This document shows, piece after piece, positions 1 to 9,717 of a stretch of 42,443 bases of DNA. This stretch comes from a virus: positions 1-42,443 of IMG/VR virus record IMGVR_UViG_3300031774_000046; one strand, 5' to 3'. The notes under the pieces are model-generated. The model ran no database searches. It had not been told where the DNA came from and saw only the letters and a list, made by a program, of their open reading frames with translations. Position 1 is the stretch's first letter. Each line of letters starts with the position of its first letter. A program made the translations under genes and the position numbers.

Positions 1-238
1 CTGAATATGTATCTACCAAAACTCTAGTAGTTTCAGCAACATCAGATTCAAATAGGTCTGGATTATCTTTTGAGAATTTGTAAATCTTTGTTAGGTTATC
101 TCCATAGATAGAACGATATTCACCCCTATCAGCTTTTTCATACGCATATCTTGTGTAGGGGAAAGTTCTATATCCTAATTTGTCATCCCACAAGTGTATG
201 AGATTCTTTTCTCTTTGGTAGTAAATGTTTTGGTACAA
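1..238 (-). CDS. 43: DNA polymerase family B (gp43-type), N-terminal part only
   Basis: An open frame runs from base 238 to the left window edge with no stop, so only about 79 N-terminal residues are present. It reads YQNIYYQREKNLIHLWDD, then RTFPYTRYAYEKA, a YRSIYGD segment and FESDVAETTRVLVDTYS. I recognise this as the N-terminus of the replicative DNA polymerase of marine T4-like phages, where the FESDV...TR.L.D.Y block comes just before the first exonuclease motif. There is no in-frame ATG. A TTG at 238-236 would give a product starting (M)YQNI, which matches my memory of homologues, so I place the start there. The stop of the upstream HNH gene (244-242) is in the same frame, one codon away. 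Family identification is fairly firm; the start codon is inferred. Confidence 0.75.
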   Translation of the reverse strand, partial: MYQNIYYQREKNLIHLWDDKLGYRTFPYTRYAYEKADRGEYRSIYGDNLTKIYKFSKDNPDLFESDVAETTRVLVDTYS

Positions 239-241
239 ATA

Positions 242-1570
242 TTATTTTTTTAAAGTTTCCATATAATCATGGAGATTCATAGTTCCCATATCTCTATTGT
301 GTTTCTTCAACACCATTACAAAATTATCGTAAGTAGATTTACCTCCATTATCATATGCGGTAATGTGGGCAGCCTCACAATCTTTGTAATCAACATCTTG
401 ACCAGTTATGTAACATTTATAATCCTGGTCAATCAATTTGTTTATTTTTTCTTGTTTAGTATAACTTCTCTTATTATCCAACTCAATAAAGATATCATCA
501 ATATCAAGTTCTTCTAATAACCAAATAAGTGTTTGTTTTACTTTATCATCTGATTTATCAGTATAACCACCAGGATAATTCATATATGCCTGGCCAATTG
601 TTCTACCTTCATCAAAATCTAAATCTATCAATTCTTCTTTCCTCTGAACCCTTAAATCGGCCTCTTGGAATAGTTTCATCAAGTTTTGATAATCATTGTT
701 CTTAACCTTAAACTTTTTACAATTATCCATCATATGAAACCAAAGGAAAGAAAGTACTTTAAAATATCTTTGGGATAAACCAGTGGTACTTTTCTTTTTG
801 AAAGCAACACTACAATTTAAAAGGAATGATAATAACTCATCAAGTTCACTTTTTAGTTTATCTATTTGTTCTTTAGTAAAATCGTTTTCATAAAACTTAG
901 TAAGTTCACTCTGAGAACCAGAACCAACTTTCTCATCTTGAAACAATCTATAAGTAAAATAAGTTACATATTGTTCTTGTCTCAATCTGTTGTTGTTAAA
1001 TCCTAAGTATCTGAAATGTTTACCACTTGATTCAAATAATTGGTGAGGTATGTTATTGATACCAACCACATTCCTTACTTGGAATCTAATCAAGTTGGCA
1101 ATATCAATATCACCAAATGAATTTCTATGTTCTTGGTGATTTACATCAGTTGTTAGATTCATGTTTCTAAATACAAATCCCTTTTCAAAAACTGAAAGAG
1201 GACCGTAAATACATAAAACCATCTGATAGTTTTTGAATAACTTTTTATCTTCATCAGAAAGTTGTGAAAAATACTTTCCTCTGACAGGAAATTTATTCTC
1301 CATATAACCTTTGATGTATCTTTTTCTGTGACCACCATCAATTGATTCGTATTTGTACAATTTGTTTTTAGGTGATTCACCAATAGTAATCATTCCTATA
1401 TCTTGTCCATCTAATATAGAACCAATGATTCCTTCTTTTTTACCAACTACTTCGGTATCCAACCTCTGTCCGATTGGTTGACAATCAGTATCTAAAAGAT
1501 ACCCACTCCTAAATTCATCAAGAGTTAGTAACTCATGTTTGAACCCATAACTTAATTTTCTATATTCCAT
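242..1570 (-). CDS. DUF262-like protein with C-terminal HNH nuclease domain
   Basis: A 442-residue protein resembling DUF262/GmrSD-type nucleases. The N-terminal half carries DGGHRKRYI at about residues 78-86, corresponding to the DGQQR-type ParB-like motif of DUF262. The last ~60 residues form an HNH domain: CYITG, then EAAHI (first His), a GG-S-TYDNF segment (Asn) and KKHNRD (final His). The first zinc-site CxxC appears only as CxxTG. GmrSD enzymes cut modified DNA and other DUF262-HNH proteins act in defence, so an anti-competitor or homing role is possible. It lies between a DNA methyltransferase gene and the DNA polymerase start, and has its own promoter (1612-1643). The product ends one codon before the polymerase. 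The HNH domain is clear; the biological role is inference. Confidence 0.7.
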   Translation of the reverse strand: MEYRKLSYGFKHELLTLDEFRSGYLLDTDCQPIGQRLDTEVVGKKEGIIGSILDGQDIGMITIGESPKNKLYKYESIDGGHRKRYIKGYMENKFPVRGKYFSQLSDEDKKLFKNYQMVLCIYGPLSVFEKGFVFRNMNLTTDVNHQEHRNSFGDIDIANLIRFQVRNVVGINNIPHQLFESSGKHFRYLGFNNNRLRQEQYVTYFTYRLFQDEKVGSGSQSELTKFYENDFTKEQIDKLKSELDELLSFLLNCSVAFKKKSTTGLSQRYFKVLSFLWFHMMDNCKKFKVKNNDYQNLMKLFQEADLRVQRKEELIDLDFDEGRTIGQAYMNYPGGYTDKSDDKVKQTLIWLLEELDIDDIFIELDNKRSYTKQEKINKLIDQDYKCYITGQDVDYKDCEAAHITAYDNGGKSTYDNFVMVLKKHNRDMGTMNLHDYMETLKK

Positions 1571-1596
1571 TTTTTAGTTTTAGTAGAGGATAAACC

Positions 1597-1661
1597 CTCA
1601 ATCTTACAAAGCTAATATACGAAAAATATATTAAAGCTCCAAGGCATTTTTGAATTATTTT
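1597..1661. repeat. 65-bp promoter repeat, copy 1 (partner 22084-22148)
   Basis: By eye about 61 of 65 positions match 22084-22148. The shared block contains the whole early promoter and the end of the gene upstream of it. Differences cluster in the 20-nt spacer. It looks like a duplicated promoter cassette. Confidence 0.85.
1612..1643 (-). promoter_or_regulatory. Early promoter, Bacteroidetes type (CTTG-N20-TATATTAG)
   Basis: On the minus strand CTTG (1643-1640) is followed after exactly 20 nt by TATATTAG (1619-1612), about 40 nt before the DUF262/HNH start codon. The same arrangement recurs at four other sites in the window. It resembles the Bacteroidetes sigma-A consensus TTTG...TAnnTTTG. 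Confidence 0.7.
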
Positions 1662-2898
1662 TCAAAAATCCAAATTGGTTCTGCGAAAGTTTTGTCTTTA
1701 GTTTCTTCGGATAGTTTCAATACCTCTTCAGAGTATTGTTTTTCATTTGATTCGGTACTTTTTACTGTACCTGCTCCACCACTATTAGGTCTCTTGGCCA
1801 TTTCCATTCCTATTGCTCCTCTGTATTTTAACCCTTTAGATGTTAGAAAATCTCCCATTGGATTGGTAATCTCTTTCCATGTTTTACCACCTTTACCTGC
1901 AGTATAAACATCTGATATGTTTATTGCAATCAATCCACCCTTCTTAACTGTTGGAATAATTTTATCTAATGCTTTATGTAAGAAGTTTTTATTCCACCCA
2001 TCTATATCTTTATATCTTATCCAACTTTGAGTATCATCATGTGAGTATCTCTCTACGTTAAAATAAGGAGGTGATGTGAATACTAAATCAAAATAATCAT
2101 TATACTCACTATAATCAAAATCTTCTGCAGGTGATTCATAAAATGTTGTTTTGGTTGGGTTCTCAAAGAAAGATGTATGTTTAGTATAGAAATCTCTTTG
2201 TTCTTCATATATAGGATGATTCTCTTTTCTAGGGTCTAAACCTACATAGTGTTCAATAGTTTCTGAAGCAAAGGCTCCACTTAACCTATCGCCCCAGCCC
2301 ATACTGAAGTCAAGTATTTTCTTACTACCAAAATACTCTGTTATAGATTTAGTAATGTTTGGTTTATGCTGGGAGGCTATATACTTACGAAGTGAAATCA
2401 TTAACCTTAATTCCTTTTTACCAATCTGGTCTAGTTTTAACGAATAGGCTGCACCCATAAGAGATTTCATAAACGCAGGTGTTTCCCAAGTCCTTTTTGG
2501 ACCTGGATAACCACTAGAACATATAGACCATCTATTTGCCTCTTGGTGTTTGTTACTAGATAAATTACCTACATTATACCTCTTGAAATATAGAGGAGTA
2601 CCATCAAAGGTAAGGGGATACTTTGTCTCTGTTGCCTGTCTCATGAACCATTCACCTTCTTTCAACATTTCATTCCAGCGTATTCCCTTTAATTTGCCGT
2701 AATCCTTCACAACATCTGACCATTCATATTTATCTGTTGCATAAGGTAGAGGCCAAGTAGCAGCAAGTTCAGCAAGAGATTCTTTAACTACATCTTGTTC
2801 GTACTTACCCTTGATTAGTTCCCACTCTTTATTTTCTATGAGAAAGTAATCACAGTTAGGATTATTACTCTTTGTATATTTTTCTAATTCTTTTATCA

Positions 2899-2899
<1 letters not shown>
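1655..2899 (-). CDS. DNA methyltransferase with SPPY motif
   Basis: A 414-residue SAM-dependent methyltransferase. The SAM-binding motif I is ILDFSMGWGDRLSG at about 195-208, followed by the acidic loop YVGLDPR. The catalytic motif IV is TSPPYF at about 275-280, the signature of amino-methyltransferases that modify N4-cytosine or N6-adenine in DNA. Motif I precedes motif IV, and about 190 residues of unassigned N-terminal sequence lie in front. The start codon overlaps the groEL stop as TAATG, which implies translational coupling. It is the last gene of a six-gene operon that includes possible nucleotide-modification enzymes and is followed by a DUF262/HNH nuclease gene. DNA is the likely substrate, but target base and site cannot be read from sequence. 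Confidence 0.75.
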
Positions 2900-4527
<1,628 letters not shown>

Positions 4528-5370
4528 TTATTTTAAATTTAATGATTTTTTGTATGAACCACCGATGTTCCAAAATAATATTTTACCATCTAGTGATTCA
4601 ATGTTTTGTTCTAACCAATACCACATCTTTTTATCCCAAAATTCGTTACAATCAAATGGAACTGAATAATCTTCCATAAAATCATTGAACTCAAATGGTG
4701 ATTTATAGATATTGATATTGTTTAAATCTCCTGCCTTGTTTTCATTAAGAATCTTTTGAGTAGATTCCAATGATGACATTGTGATAGTGTGAACTTTTCT
4801 TTTGTTGTTAAGTAAATCTTTCCAATCTTTATATTGTAAGAATTCTTTAATCAAACCAGAAGCAGTTACACCACTACCGATAGATACAACAAGATGGTCA
4901 AAATCTTGTTCTTCTAATACTTGTTTCATTCTATCCCTCATATGGTTTACATATGCTGGATGATTGAATGCATATGGTAATTGTTGCCAACCATTCTTTT
5001 TTGCGATACCACCTAATTTATTTTCAAGCAGTTTCATCATATTTGGTTTCATTGGATTTAAAGTTGCACCATTACCTTTGATGATTTCTAATATCTCTGG
5101 TGGATATGATTTAGAATCAGGATAAGATGAGATAAACTCAATACCATAATCTTTACACATCTTAGATAACGTCCAACCTGTCCAACTTCCATATACTGAA
5201 AGATGTGTAAGTGGTTTTGATTTATCAATATAATCAGATTCTATAATCTTTCTTATACCTTCAATTTTAGCCCATCGTGGATAGTTTACACCATCCCCAA
5301 CTAAATCATCTCTCTTGACATGAACTGTCTTTCCTTTTACTTTATATTCTTCTATTGGTGTTAGAACCAT
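4528..5370 (-). CDS. PLP-dependent enzyme, fold type II (TrpB/ACC-deaminase-like)
   Basis: A 280-residue protein with the outline of tryptophan-synthase-beta-fold PLP enzymes. The N-terminus reads TPIEEY, then VHVKRDDL, then PRWAKIEGIRK, where Lys35 is the candidate Schiff-base lysine. A glycine-rich phosphate-binding loop SIGSGVTASG lies at about 163-172. The pattern KRDDL...K.EG.RK recalls ACC deaminase and D-cysteine desulfhydrase, and phage PLP enzymes of similar build. The start overlaps the end of the PP-loop gene by 10 nt. In hypermodifying phages PLP enzymes rework amino acids attached to 5-hydroxymethyl pyrimidines, which would fit the neighbours, but those are not shown to be orthologous and the substrate is unknown. 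Confidence 0.7.
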   Translation of the reverse strand: MVLTPIEEYKVKGKTVHVKRDDLVGDGVNYPRWAKIEGIRKIIESDYIDKSKPLTHLSVYGSWTGWTLSKMCKDYGIEFISSYPDSKSYPPEILEIIKGNGATLNPMKPNMMKLLENKLGGIAKKNGWQQLPYAFNHPAYVNHMRDRMKQVLEEQDFDHLVVSIGSGVTASGLIKEFLQYKDWKDLLNNKRKVHTITMSSLESTQKILNENKAGDLNNINIYKSPFEFNDFMEDYSVPFDCNEFWDKKMWYWLEQNIESLDGKILFWNIGGSYKKSLNLK

Positions 5371-6287
5371 TCGTGTTTTATTTCTTTTTTTATTTTATTG
5401 TACTCAGATATAAGTTGTTTCTTTTCAACTCCAAATATTTCACAATGAAGTGTATTTATATCTCCCTTTTCTTTTTTGGTATGAAAGTTAGATTTGTTTT
5501 TTGCATTACCAAATCTCTCAAACTCGTCTTTAAATAATACATCAGTTACAAACCACTTTTTCTTTTCTTTCATTTTATCATCTTCAAATTTGAAATTAGT
5601 TTGTTCATAATTTACATTCTGAAAATGTTTGTAGATACTTTCTGTTTGTAATGGTGTATCTAAAGTAACTCCATATGAGTTGATGTATTTTCTAATTGAT
5701 ACATGATTGTGAACATTACCATTAAAGTTTTTATCTTCATAACACATTCTACGATGGTCGTTATAGTGTTTATCAAAATCTTCTCTCGTAACAACACCCT
5801 TTAACATATCTCTGTATTTTATACTAAGTTTTGCGTTTGTTTCATATATAACATCTTCATATAATCCAGCAACCAAATGTTTAGTTGAGATATGTTGTAA
5901 CATATACCAATATGCATAACAACATTGAATATCTATTTTTCTTGATATTCCAATCCTATCGATACCATCTTTTATTATTTCAGAAGCTTCTTTCTTACCT
6001 ATCTTAGGTATGTTTACAATTTCTAATGGAATACCATAACCCTTTGCAATCTTACGAGAGTAAATTAAATCATTTGTATCGTAATCTTCTACTTGAAATG
6101 TAAGTAACTGAGATGGTTTCTTTCCTAATTCCATCAAACCATACAATAACATAGATGAATCTATACCAGCAGAAAATGATAACGAGTAATCTTCTGGTAT
6201 CTCTGATAATCTATCTAATAAAAGTTTTTTAAAATCCCATGCCCATTTTGGGTTATCATCGAATTTGAATGATTCGTGTACTTTCAT
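5361..6287 (-). CDS. PP-loop ATP pyrophosphatase (asparagine synthetase C-domain-like)
   Basis: A 308-residue protein with the PP-loop motif SLSFSAGIDSS at about 35-45, equivalent to the SGGxDS AMP-forming site of asparagine synthetase, QueC and TilS families. Nearby LTFQVEDYDTNDLIYSRKIA and the later HLVAGLYEDVIYETN segment match the asparagine-synthetase C-domain layout, but the usual GxGxDE is replaced by AGLYED. There is no N-terminal glutaminase domain, so it would need free ammonia or another amine donor. The reaction is presumably adenylation of a carboxyl or carbonyl followed by amine attack. The gene overlaps its neighbours on both sides (4 nt with the TS-like gene, 10 nt with the PLP gene), which indicates joint function. 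Substrate unknown; a role in base modification is inferred from context. Confidence 0.7.
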   Translation of the reverse strand: MKVHESFKFDDNPKWAWDFKKLLLDRLSEIPEDYSLSFSAGIDSSMLLYGLMELGKKPSQLLTFQVEDYDTNDLIYSRKIAKGYGIPLEIVNIPKIGKKEASEIIKDGIDRIGISRKIDIQCCYAYWYMLQHISTKHLVAGLYEDVIYETNAKLSIKYRDMLKGVVTREDFDKHYNDHRRMCYEDKNFNGNVHNHVSIRKYINSYGVTLDTPLQTESIYKHFQNVNYEQTNFKFEDDKMKEKKKWFVTDVLFKDEFERFGNAKNKSNFHTKKEKGDINTLHCEIFGVEKKQLISEYNKIKKEIKHEWF

Positions 6288-6994
6288 TTACCTAATACTT
6301 CTAATAACTTGATTGTTTTCTTTTTTTCATTATCCATATCACCGATATGACATGAACATGCAAGTGTAGTTACTTTTCCTAATTCTAATCCACTTTGTTT
6401 TGCAAGGAAGTGTCCCATCTCTGTTAGTGCAGTGTAATCTGCGTAACCACTTTTAGATACTCTATTTGAACGAAGAATTGATGTAAGGTATAATTTACCA
6501 TTTCTTGGTTTTAAATCAATCATACACATACAAGGTTGTGAATATGGATTCCTTGCATCTTTCGTAGGGTCAAAGATAATTAGTTCACATCTTTTTACTG
6601 CCTGTCCTCTACTTAGAATCTTGATTACATTTTCAACTTGGTTGAATTCTCCTTTCCAAGATACCATTCTACCCCAATAGGATTGATGCCAATGGTCTTT
6701 AATGTATTTATAATCCAATCCCTCTTCTTCTTCAAAGAATGGATTATCTGATTTCTTTTCTTGTGGTTCTAAGAAGGTAACTGTTTTGGCAAAATCAATT
6801 CTATCATCACCCATCACTTCTCTGAAGTGTCCATCAAACCAATCATCTGATTTAAATTCTGTGATTTCAGTTACTACATTGAGTTCTTCTGTAAGATTAC
6901 CAACCTTAACACCATGTTCTAATAAATGTTTTGATACTTTCACCCAGGCATCTCCTGGCGATGTTGCTTCTATAACTGTCATATATGTGTCCAA
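6284..6994 (-). CDS. Thymidylate synthase / pyrimidine hydroxymethylase family protein
   Basis: A 236-residue divergent member of the thymidylate synthase superfamily. It has YWGRMVSW followed by NQVENVIKIL (the YGxxW and DQ-ENVI region of ThyA), QPCMCMIDL with candidate nucleophile Cys155, NGKLYLTSILRSNR with the phosphate-binding Arg-Ser at about 175-176, and GLELGKVTTLACSCHIGD corresponding to the ThyA SxxxHxY region. The stretch after RS is about three residues shorter than ThyA RSxDxxLGxPFN, and the substrate-specifying Asn is not evident. It might make dTMP, or a 5-hydroxymethyl-dUMP or -dCMP precursor. Its stop overlaps the PP-loop start (ATGA-type overlap), which links the two functions. 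Fold assignment is good; reaction uncertain. Confidence 0.7.
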   Translation of the reverse strand: MDTYMTVIEATSPGDAWVKVSKHLLEHGVKVGNLTEELNVVTEITEFKSDDWFDGHFREVMGDDRIDFAKTVTFLEPQEKKSDNPFFEEEEGLDYKYIKDHWHQSYWGRMVSWKGEFNQVENVIKILSRGQAVKRCELIIFDPTKDARNPYSQPCMCMIDLKPRNGKLYLTSILRSNRVSKSGYADYTALTEMGHFLAKQSGLELGKVTTLACSCHIGDMDNEKKKTIKLLEVLGK

Positions 6995-7179
6995 GTTTTT
7001 CGTTTAACAATTTCTTCCACATTCCAAGTGGAAACTTTGAAATTACGAGCTATGATATTAGTAGAGAAACCCTTAGAATAGAGTTCTCTTATTTGTCTCA
7101 CTTGTTGAGATGTGAGTTTTGCTCTTGGATGAGATTCACCTCGTAACCTATTAGAGAAAAACCATAAGCTTTTCACCAT
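6979..7179 (-). CDS. Small helix-turn-helix protein, homing-endonuclease tail type
   Basis: A 66-residue basic protein. From about residue 13 it reads RGESHPRAKLTSQQVRQIRE, then GFSTNIIARNFKVS and VEEIVKRKTW. This is the helix-turn-helix that commonly forms the C-terminal DNA-binding tail of phage HNH homing endonucleases (ENxxxKLT..V..IR...G.S...IA..F.VS...I..I..G..W). No nuclease domain precedes it, so it may be a remnant or a stand-alone DNA-binding regulator. It is the first gene after the promoter at 7197-7228 and overlaps the TS-like gene by 16 nt. Its position at the head of the operon would suit a regulator, but this is inference. Confidence 0.6.
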   Translation of the reverse strand: MVKSLWFFSNRLRGESHPRAKLTSQQVRQIRELYSKGFSTNIIARNFKVSTWNVEEIVKRKTWTHI

Positions 7180-7196
7180 ATTTTTTAAATTTTAAG

Positions 7197-7228
7197 CTAA
7201 TATAAGAATAATATTCGAGAATTCCAAA
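7197..7228 (-). promoter_or_regulatory. Early promoter (TTTG-N20-TATATTAG)
   Basis: Minus-strand TTTG (7228-7225), exactly 20 nt, then TATATTAG (7204-7197), about 18 nt before the HTH gene. It should drive the HTH, TS-like, PP-loop, PLP, groEL and methyltransferase operon. Confidence 0.75.
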
Positions 7229-7235
7229 TAAATTC

Positions 7236-7496
7236 CTATAAATTTTCATTAATTGTATTTGAGTAGGCCATTTCTGATTGTACACCTACTAATCTATTTA
7301 CCTCAACTCCATCCTTTTCAACAATTACTGTTGGTACTGAACGTACATGATATTGTTGTGCAATTTGATATTGTGAATCAATATCAACATTTTCGAATGT
7401 TACTTGTCCAAATTTTGTTCGTACTTGTTCCATAATTGGAGTTAGAACTTTACATGGTCCGCACCATTCTGCGTAGAATTTTTTTACTGTTATCAT
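7236..7496 (-). CDS. trxA: Thioredoxin
   Basis: An 86-residue thioredoxin-fold protein with the active site EWCGPCK at about 10-16 and the cis-proline segment RSVPTVIV, both canonical. It is a short, minimal form compared with the ~105-residue bacterial protein. It follows nrdA after an 18-nt gap and has a clear Shine-Dalgarno AAGGAG ahead of the ATG. The obvious partner is the phage ribonucleotide reductase, whose C-terminal Cys pair it would re-reduce in the cytoplasm. Confidence 0.95.
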   Translation of the reverse strand: MITVKKFYAEWCGPCKVLTPIMEQVRTKFGQVTFENVDIDSQYQIAQQYHVRSVPTVIVEKDGVEVNRLVGVQSEMAYSNTINENL

Positions 7497-7514
7497 AGTT
7501 TCTCCTTAAATTAT

Positions 7515-9296
7515 TTAACCATCACATGCAACACAATCAGGGTCAACCGCTCTTGTTGCGATATCACCTCTAAGAACTGATTCAGTTCTCATATAATATA
7601 GAGTTTTGATTCCTTGTTTCCAAGCCTCCATAGTAACTTGATTAATCCACTTCGGTGATGCAATCGAAGGGAAAGCCAAATTTAACGAAACAGATTGGTC
7701 AATGTACTGTTGTCTTATACCAGCTTGTTTAACCAAATCCATTTGATTGATTTCTTTGAATGTTCTAAAGACATCCTTGACAGGGTAGATTTTTTCTCTA
7801 TCACCATTCTCTATTTCATTACAGAGAACCATTTTACCATCTAAGTAACACCACTTATCTAGTTCTTTAATATCTTGTACTGAACCACCATCTTCTAAAA
7901 TCTTATCCCAAGTATCTTTATTATTAACACCGGCTTTTCTTAGAACTTTTACTAATTCGTTGTTCTTTCTAATAAAAGTTCCTTTAGAAGTTTGTTCAGT
8001 AAATACGTTTGCAGCCCATGGTTCAATACCAGCTGATACATTACCAGCTAATTTTGAATTGGATACTGTTGGTGCAACCGCTCTAAGGTGTGTGTTTCTG
8101 AATCCACTTTCTTTACACCATAGTGGTTCACCATATTCTGTTGCCAAATCTCTTGATGCTCTTTCTGATTCAATCTTTAACTGAGAAAAAATCTTACGAG
8201 TTTCAAATTGAGCCTCCATACCTTCAAATGGAATACCATTTTGTTGTAGGTAAGTGTGCCATCCTAAAACTCCTAACCCTAATGCTCTACCCTTTTCAGC
8301 AGATGCAACAGAATGTTCGAATCCTTTCATGTTTTTAGCTTTTTGAATGAACTCAGAAAGTACTCCATCTAAGAACCAAGTTGCTGTATAAACTAAATCA
8401 GTATCTTTCCACTCATTATATCTAGCTAAGTTTACTGATGATAAACAACAAACAAATGAATGGTTCTCATCTGTATGTAAAGTGATTTCAGAACAGATGT
8501 TTGTCATGAATACTTTTAATCCATTTTTCTTATACATCTCAGGATTATTTTTATTAACATTCCCTTTGTACATGATATATGGTTCACCTGTTGCTTTTCT
8601 CTTTTGAAGTAATTTTCCCCACTTTCTTCTAGCAGTTGGTTCAGCATCTTGAAGTTTTCTCATAAACTTATCACCAACAATTGCACATTGATGTAAGTTA
8701 AGTGATTGTCTATTCACATCACCTTTTGGTTCTCTGATTTCTAACCACTCTTCGAAATCATCATGTTCTATATTGAGGTTAACTGAAGCAGCACCTCTTC
8801 TTACTGAACCTTGATTTGTAGCAAGGATTGTAGAATCGTAAATTTTAGCAAATGGTACAACACCATCACTCGTTCCATTTCCTGCAATTACAGAACCTGC
8901 TGGTCTGATTTGGTTGATTCCAATACCAACTCCACCACCATGTTTTGCAAGTAACATTAGTTCTAAGTTTTTAGAACCAATATCATAAATCGAATCGGCA
9001 ACATCAATACCAAAACAAGAAATAGGTAATCCCCTATCAGTGCCAGTATTTGAAAGAACTGGTGTTGCTAAATTCAACCAACCTTTCCAAATATAGTCAA
9101 AAAACTTAGTTGCCATTTGTGGTTTACCCAATCTTTGAGCAACTCTTGTTGCAACTCTCCAATAGGCATCTTTAGGTTTTTCACCAGGTAATAGATATCC
9201 TTTAGATATTGTTTTTACATATATTTCAGTATTACCCCATGAAGGAAAATCAACATCGATTTCCCAACCTAAATCTTCTCCGTAGTTTTTTGCCAT
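7515..9296 (-). CDS. nrdA: Ribonucleoside-diphosphate reductase alpha subunit, class Ia
   Basis: A 593-residue NrdA that reduces ribonucleotides to deoxyribonucleotides. It carries the active-site cysteines in LPISCFG and FVCCLSSVNL, the catalytic N-x-C-x-E as NICSEI, the radical-transfer tyrosine pair in KTLYYMRTES, and a C-terminal redox pair DPDCVACDG. The protein starts directly in the catalytic region; the ATP-cone activity-control domain is absent, as is common in phage enzymes, so feedback inhibition by dATP is probably lost. The stop of the SET-domain gene lies just before the start. Works with NrdB (10299-11294) and the thioredoxin encoded downstream. Confidence 0.96.
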   Translation of the reverse strand: MAKNYGEDLGWEIDVDFPSWGNTEIYVKTISKGYLLPGEKPKDAYWRVATRVAQRLGKPQMATKFFDYIWKGWLNLATPVLSNTGTDRGLPISCFGIDVADSIYDIGSKNLELMLLAKHGGGVGIGINQIRPAGSVIAGNGTSDGVVPFAKIYDSTILATNQGSVRRGAASVNLNIEHDDFEEWLEIREPKGDVNRQSLNLHQCAIVGDKFMRKLQDAEPTARRKWGKLLQKRKATGEPYIMYKGNVNKNNPEMYKKNGLKVFMTNICSEITLHTDENHSFVCCLSSVNLARYNEWKDTDLVYTATWFLDGVLSEFIQKAKNMKGFEHSVASAEKGRALGLGVLGWHTYLQQNGIPFEGMEAQFETRKIFSQLKIESERASRDLATEYGEPLWCKESGFRNTHLRAVAPTVSNSKLAGNVSAGIEPWAANVFTEQTSKGTFIRKNNELVKVLRKAGVNNKDTWDKILEDGGSVQDIKELDKWCYLDGKMVLCNEIENGDREKIYPVKDVFRTFKEINQMDLVKQAGIRQQYIDQSVSLNLAFPSIASPKWINQVTMEAWKQGIKTLYYMRTESVLRGDIATRAVDPDCVACDG

Positions 9297-9297
9297 T

Positions 9298-9717
9298 TTA
9301 TATTAATTTTATTTGTGAAGAGTTTCCATAGTTACCGAAAATTTCTTCATCTTTATTTATTTCTTTTATTGCTATACCCGTTTTACTATCAACGTTTCCT
9401 TCTTCAAATTGTGTATTTATTAAACACAATGGCTCTGAAAATAAAAAATTACAATCCTTCGTTAATTTGAATCTAAGTTCAGAATTATCGTTAACTATAT
9501 TATTTCCATAAGAACGAAGTATGTATGATAATACTTCTTTAGGTAACTGTTTGGATTCTCCAAACTTTATTTTATACCAACCAGTTTCTCCTTTCCATAT
9601 TGGAAAAACTTGTTCTCCTTTTTTTATATCAACCAATGCAAATAATCCAACTCCATGAACTTTGCTGGTTCTTTGATAACTTTTAACTGAAGTATTTAAA
9701 TAATCAAATGGGTTCAT
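9298..9717 (-). CDS. SET-domain protein (putative lysine methyltransferase)
   Basis: A 139-residue protein with SET-domain landmarks in the right order: KVHGVGLFALVDIKKGEQVF at about 19-38 (GxG SAM-binding segment), LINTQFEEGNV at about 99-109 in the place of the usual NHSxxPN, and EINKDEEIFGNYG at about 119-131, the GEEi..dYG terminal motif. The catalytic tyrosine would be that of GNYG. The usual NH pair is degraded, so activity is uncertain. It overlaps the methyltransferase gene by 14 nt and is one base from nrdA. SET proteins methylate lysines. In chlamydiae one acts on the H1-like Hc1; an H1-like gene lies in this same operon (11311-11481). The substrate here is inference. Confidence 0.7.
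   Translation of the reverse strand: MNPFDYLNTSVKSYQRTSKVHGVGLFALVDIKKGEQVFPIWKGETGWYKIKFGESKQLPKEVLSYILRSYGNNIVNDNSELRFKLTKDCNFLFSEPLCLINTQFEEGNVDSKTGIAIKEINKDEEIFGNYGNSSQIKLI

Noticed and set aside
1159-1383. 74-codon minus-strand frame inside the DUF262/HNH gene
   Set aside because: It lies wholly within a well-supported gene in another frame and shows no domain.
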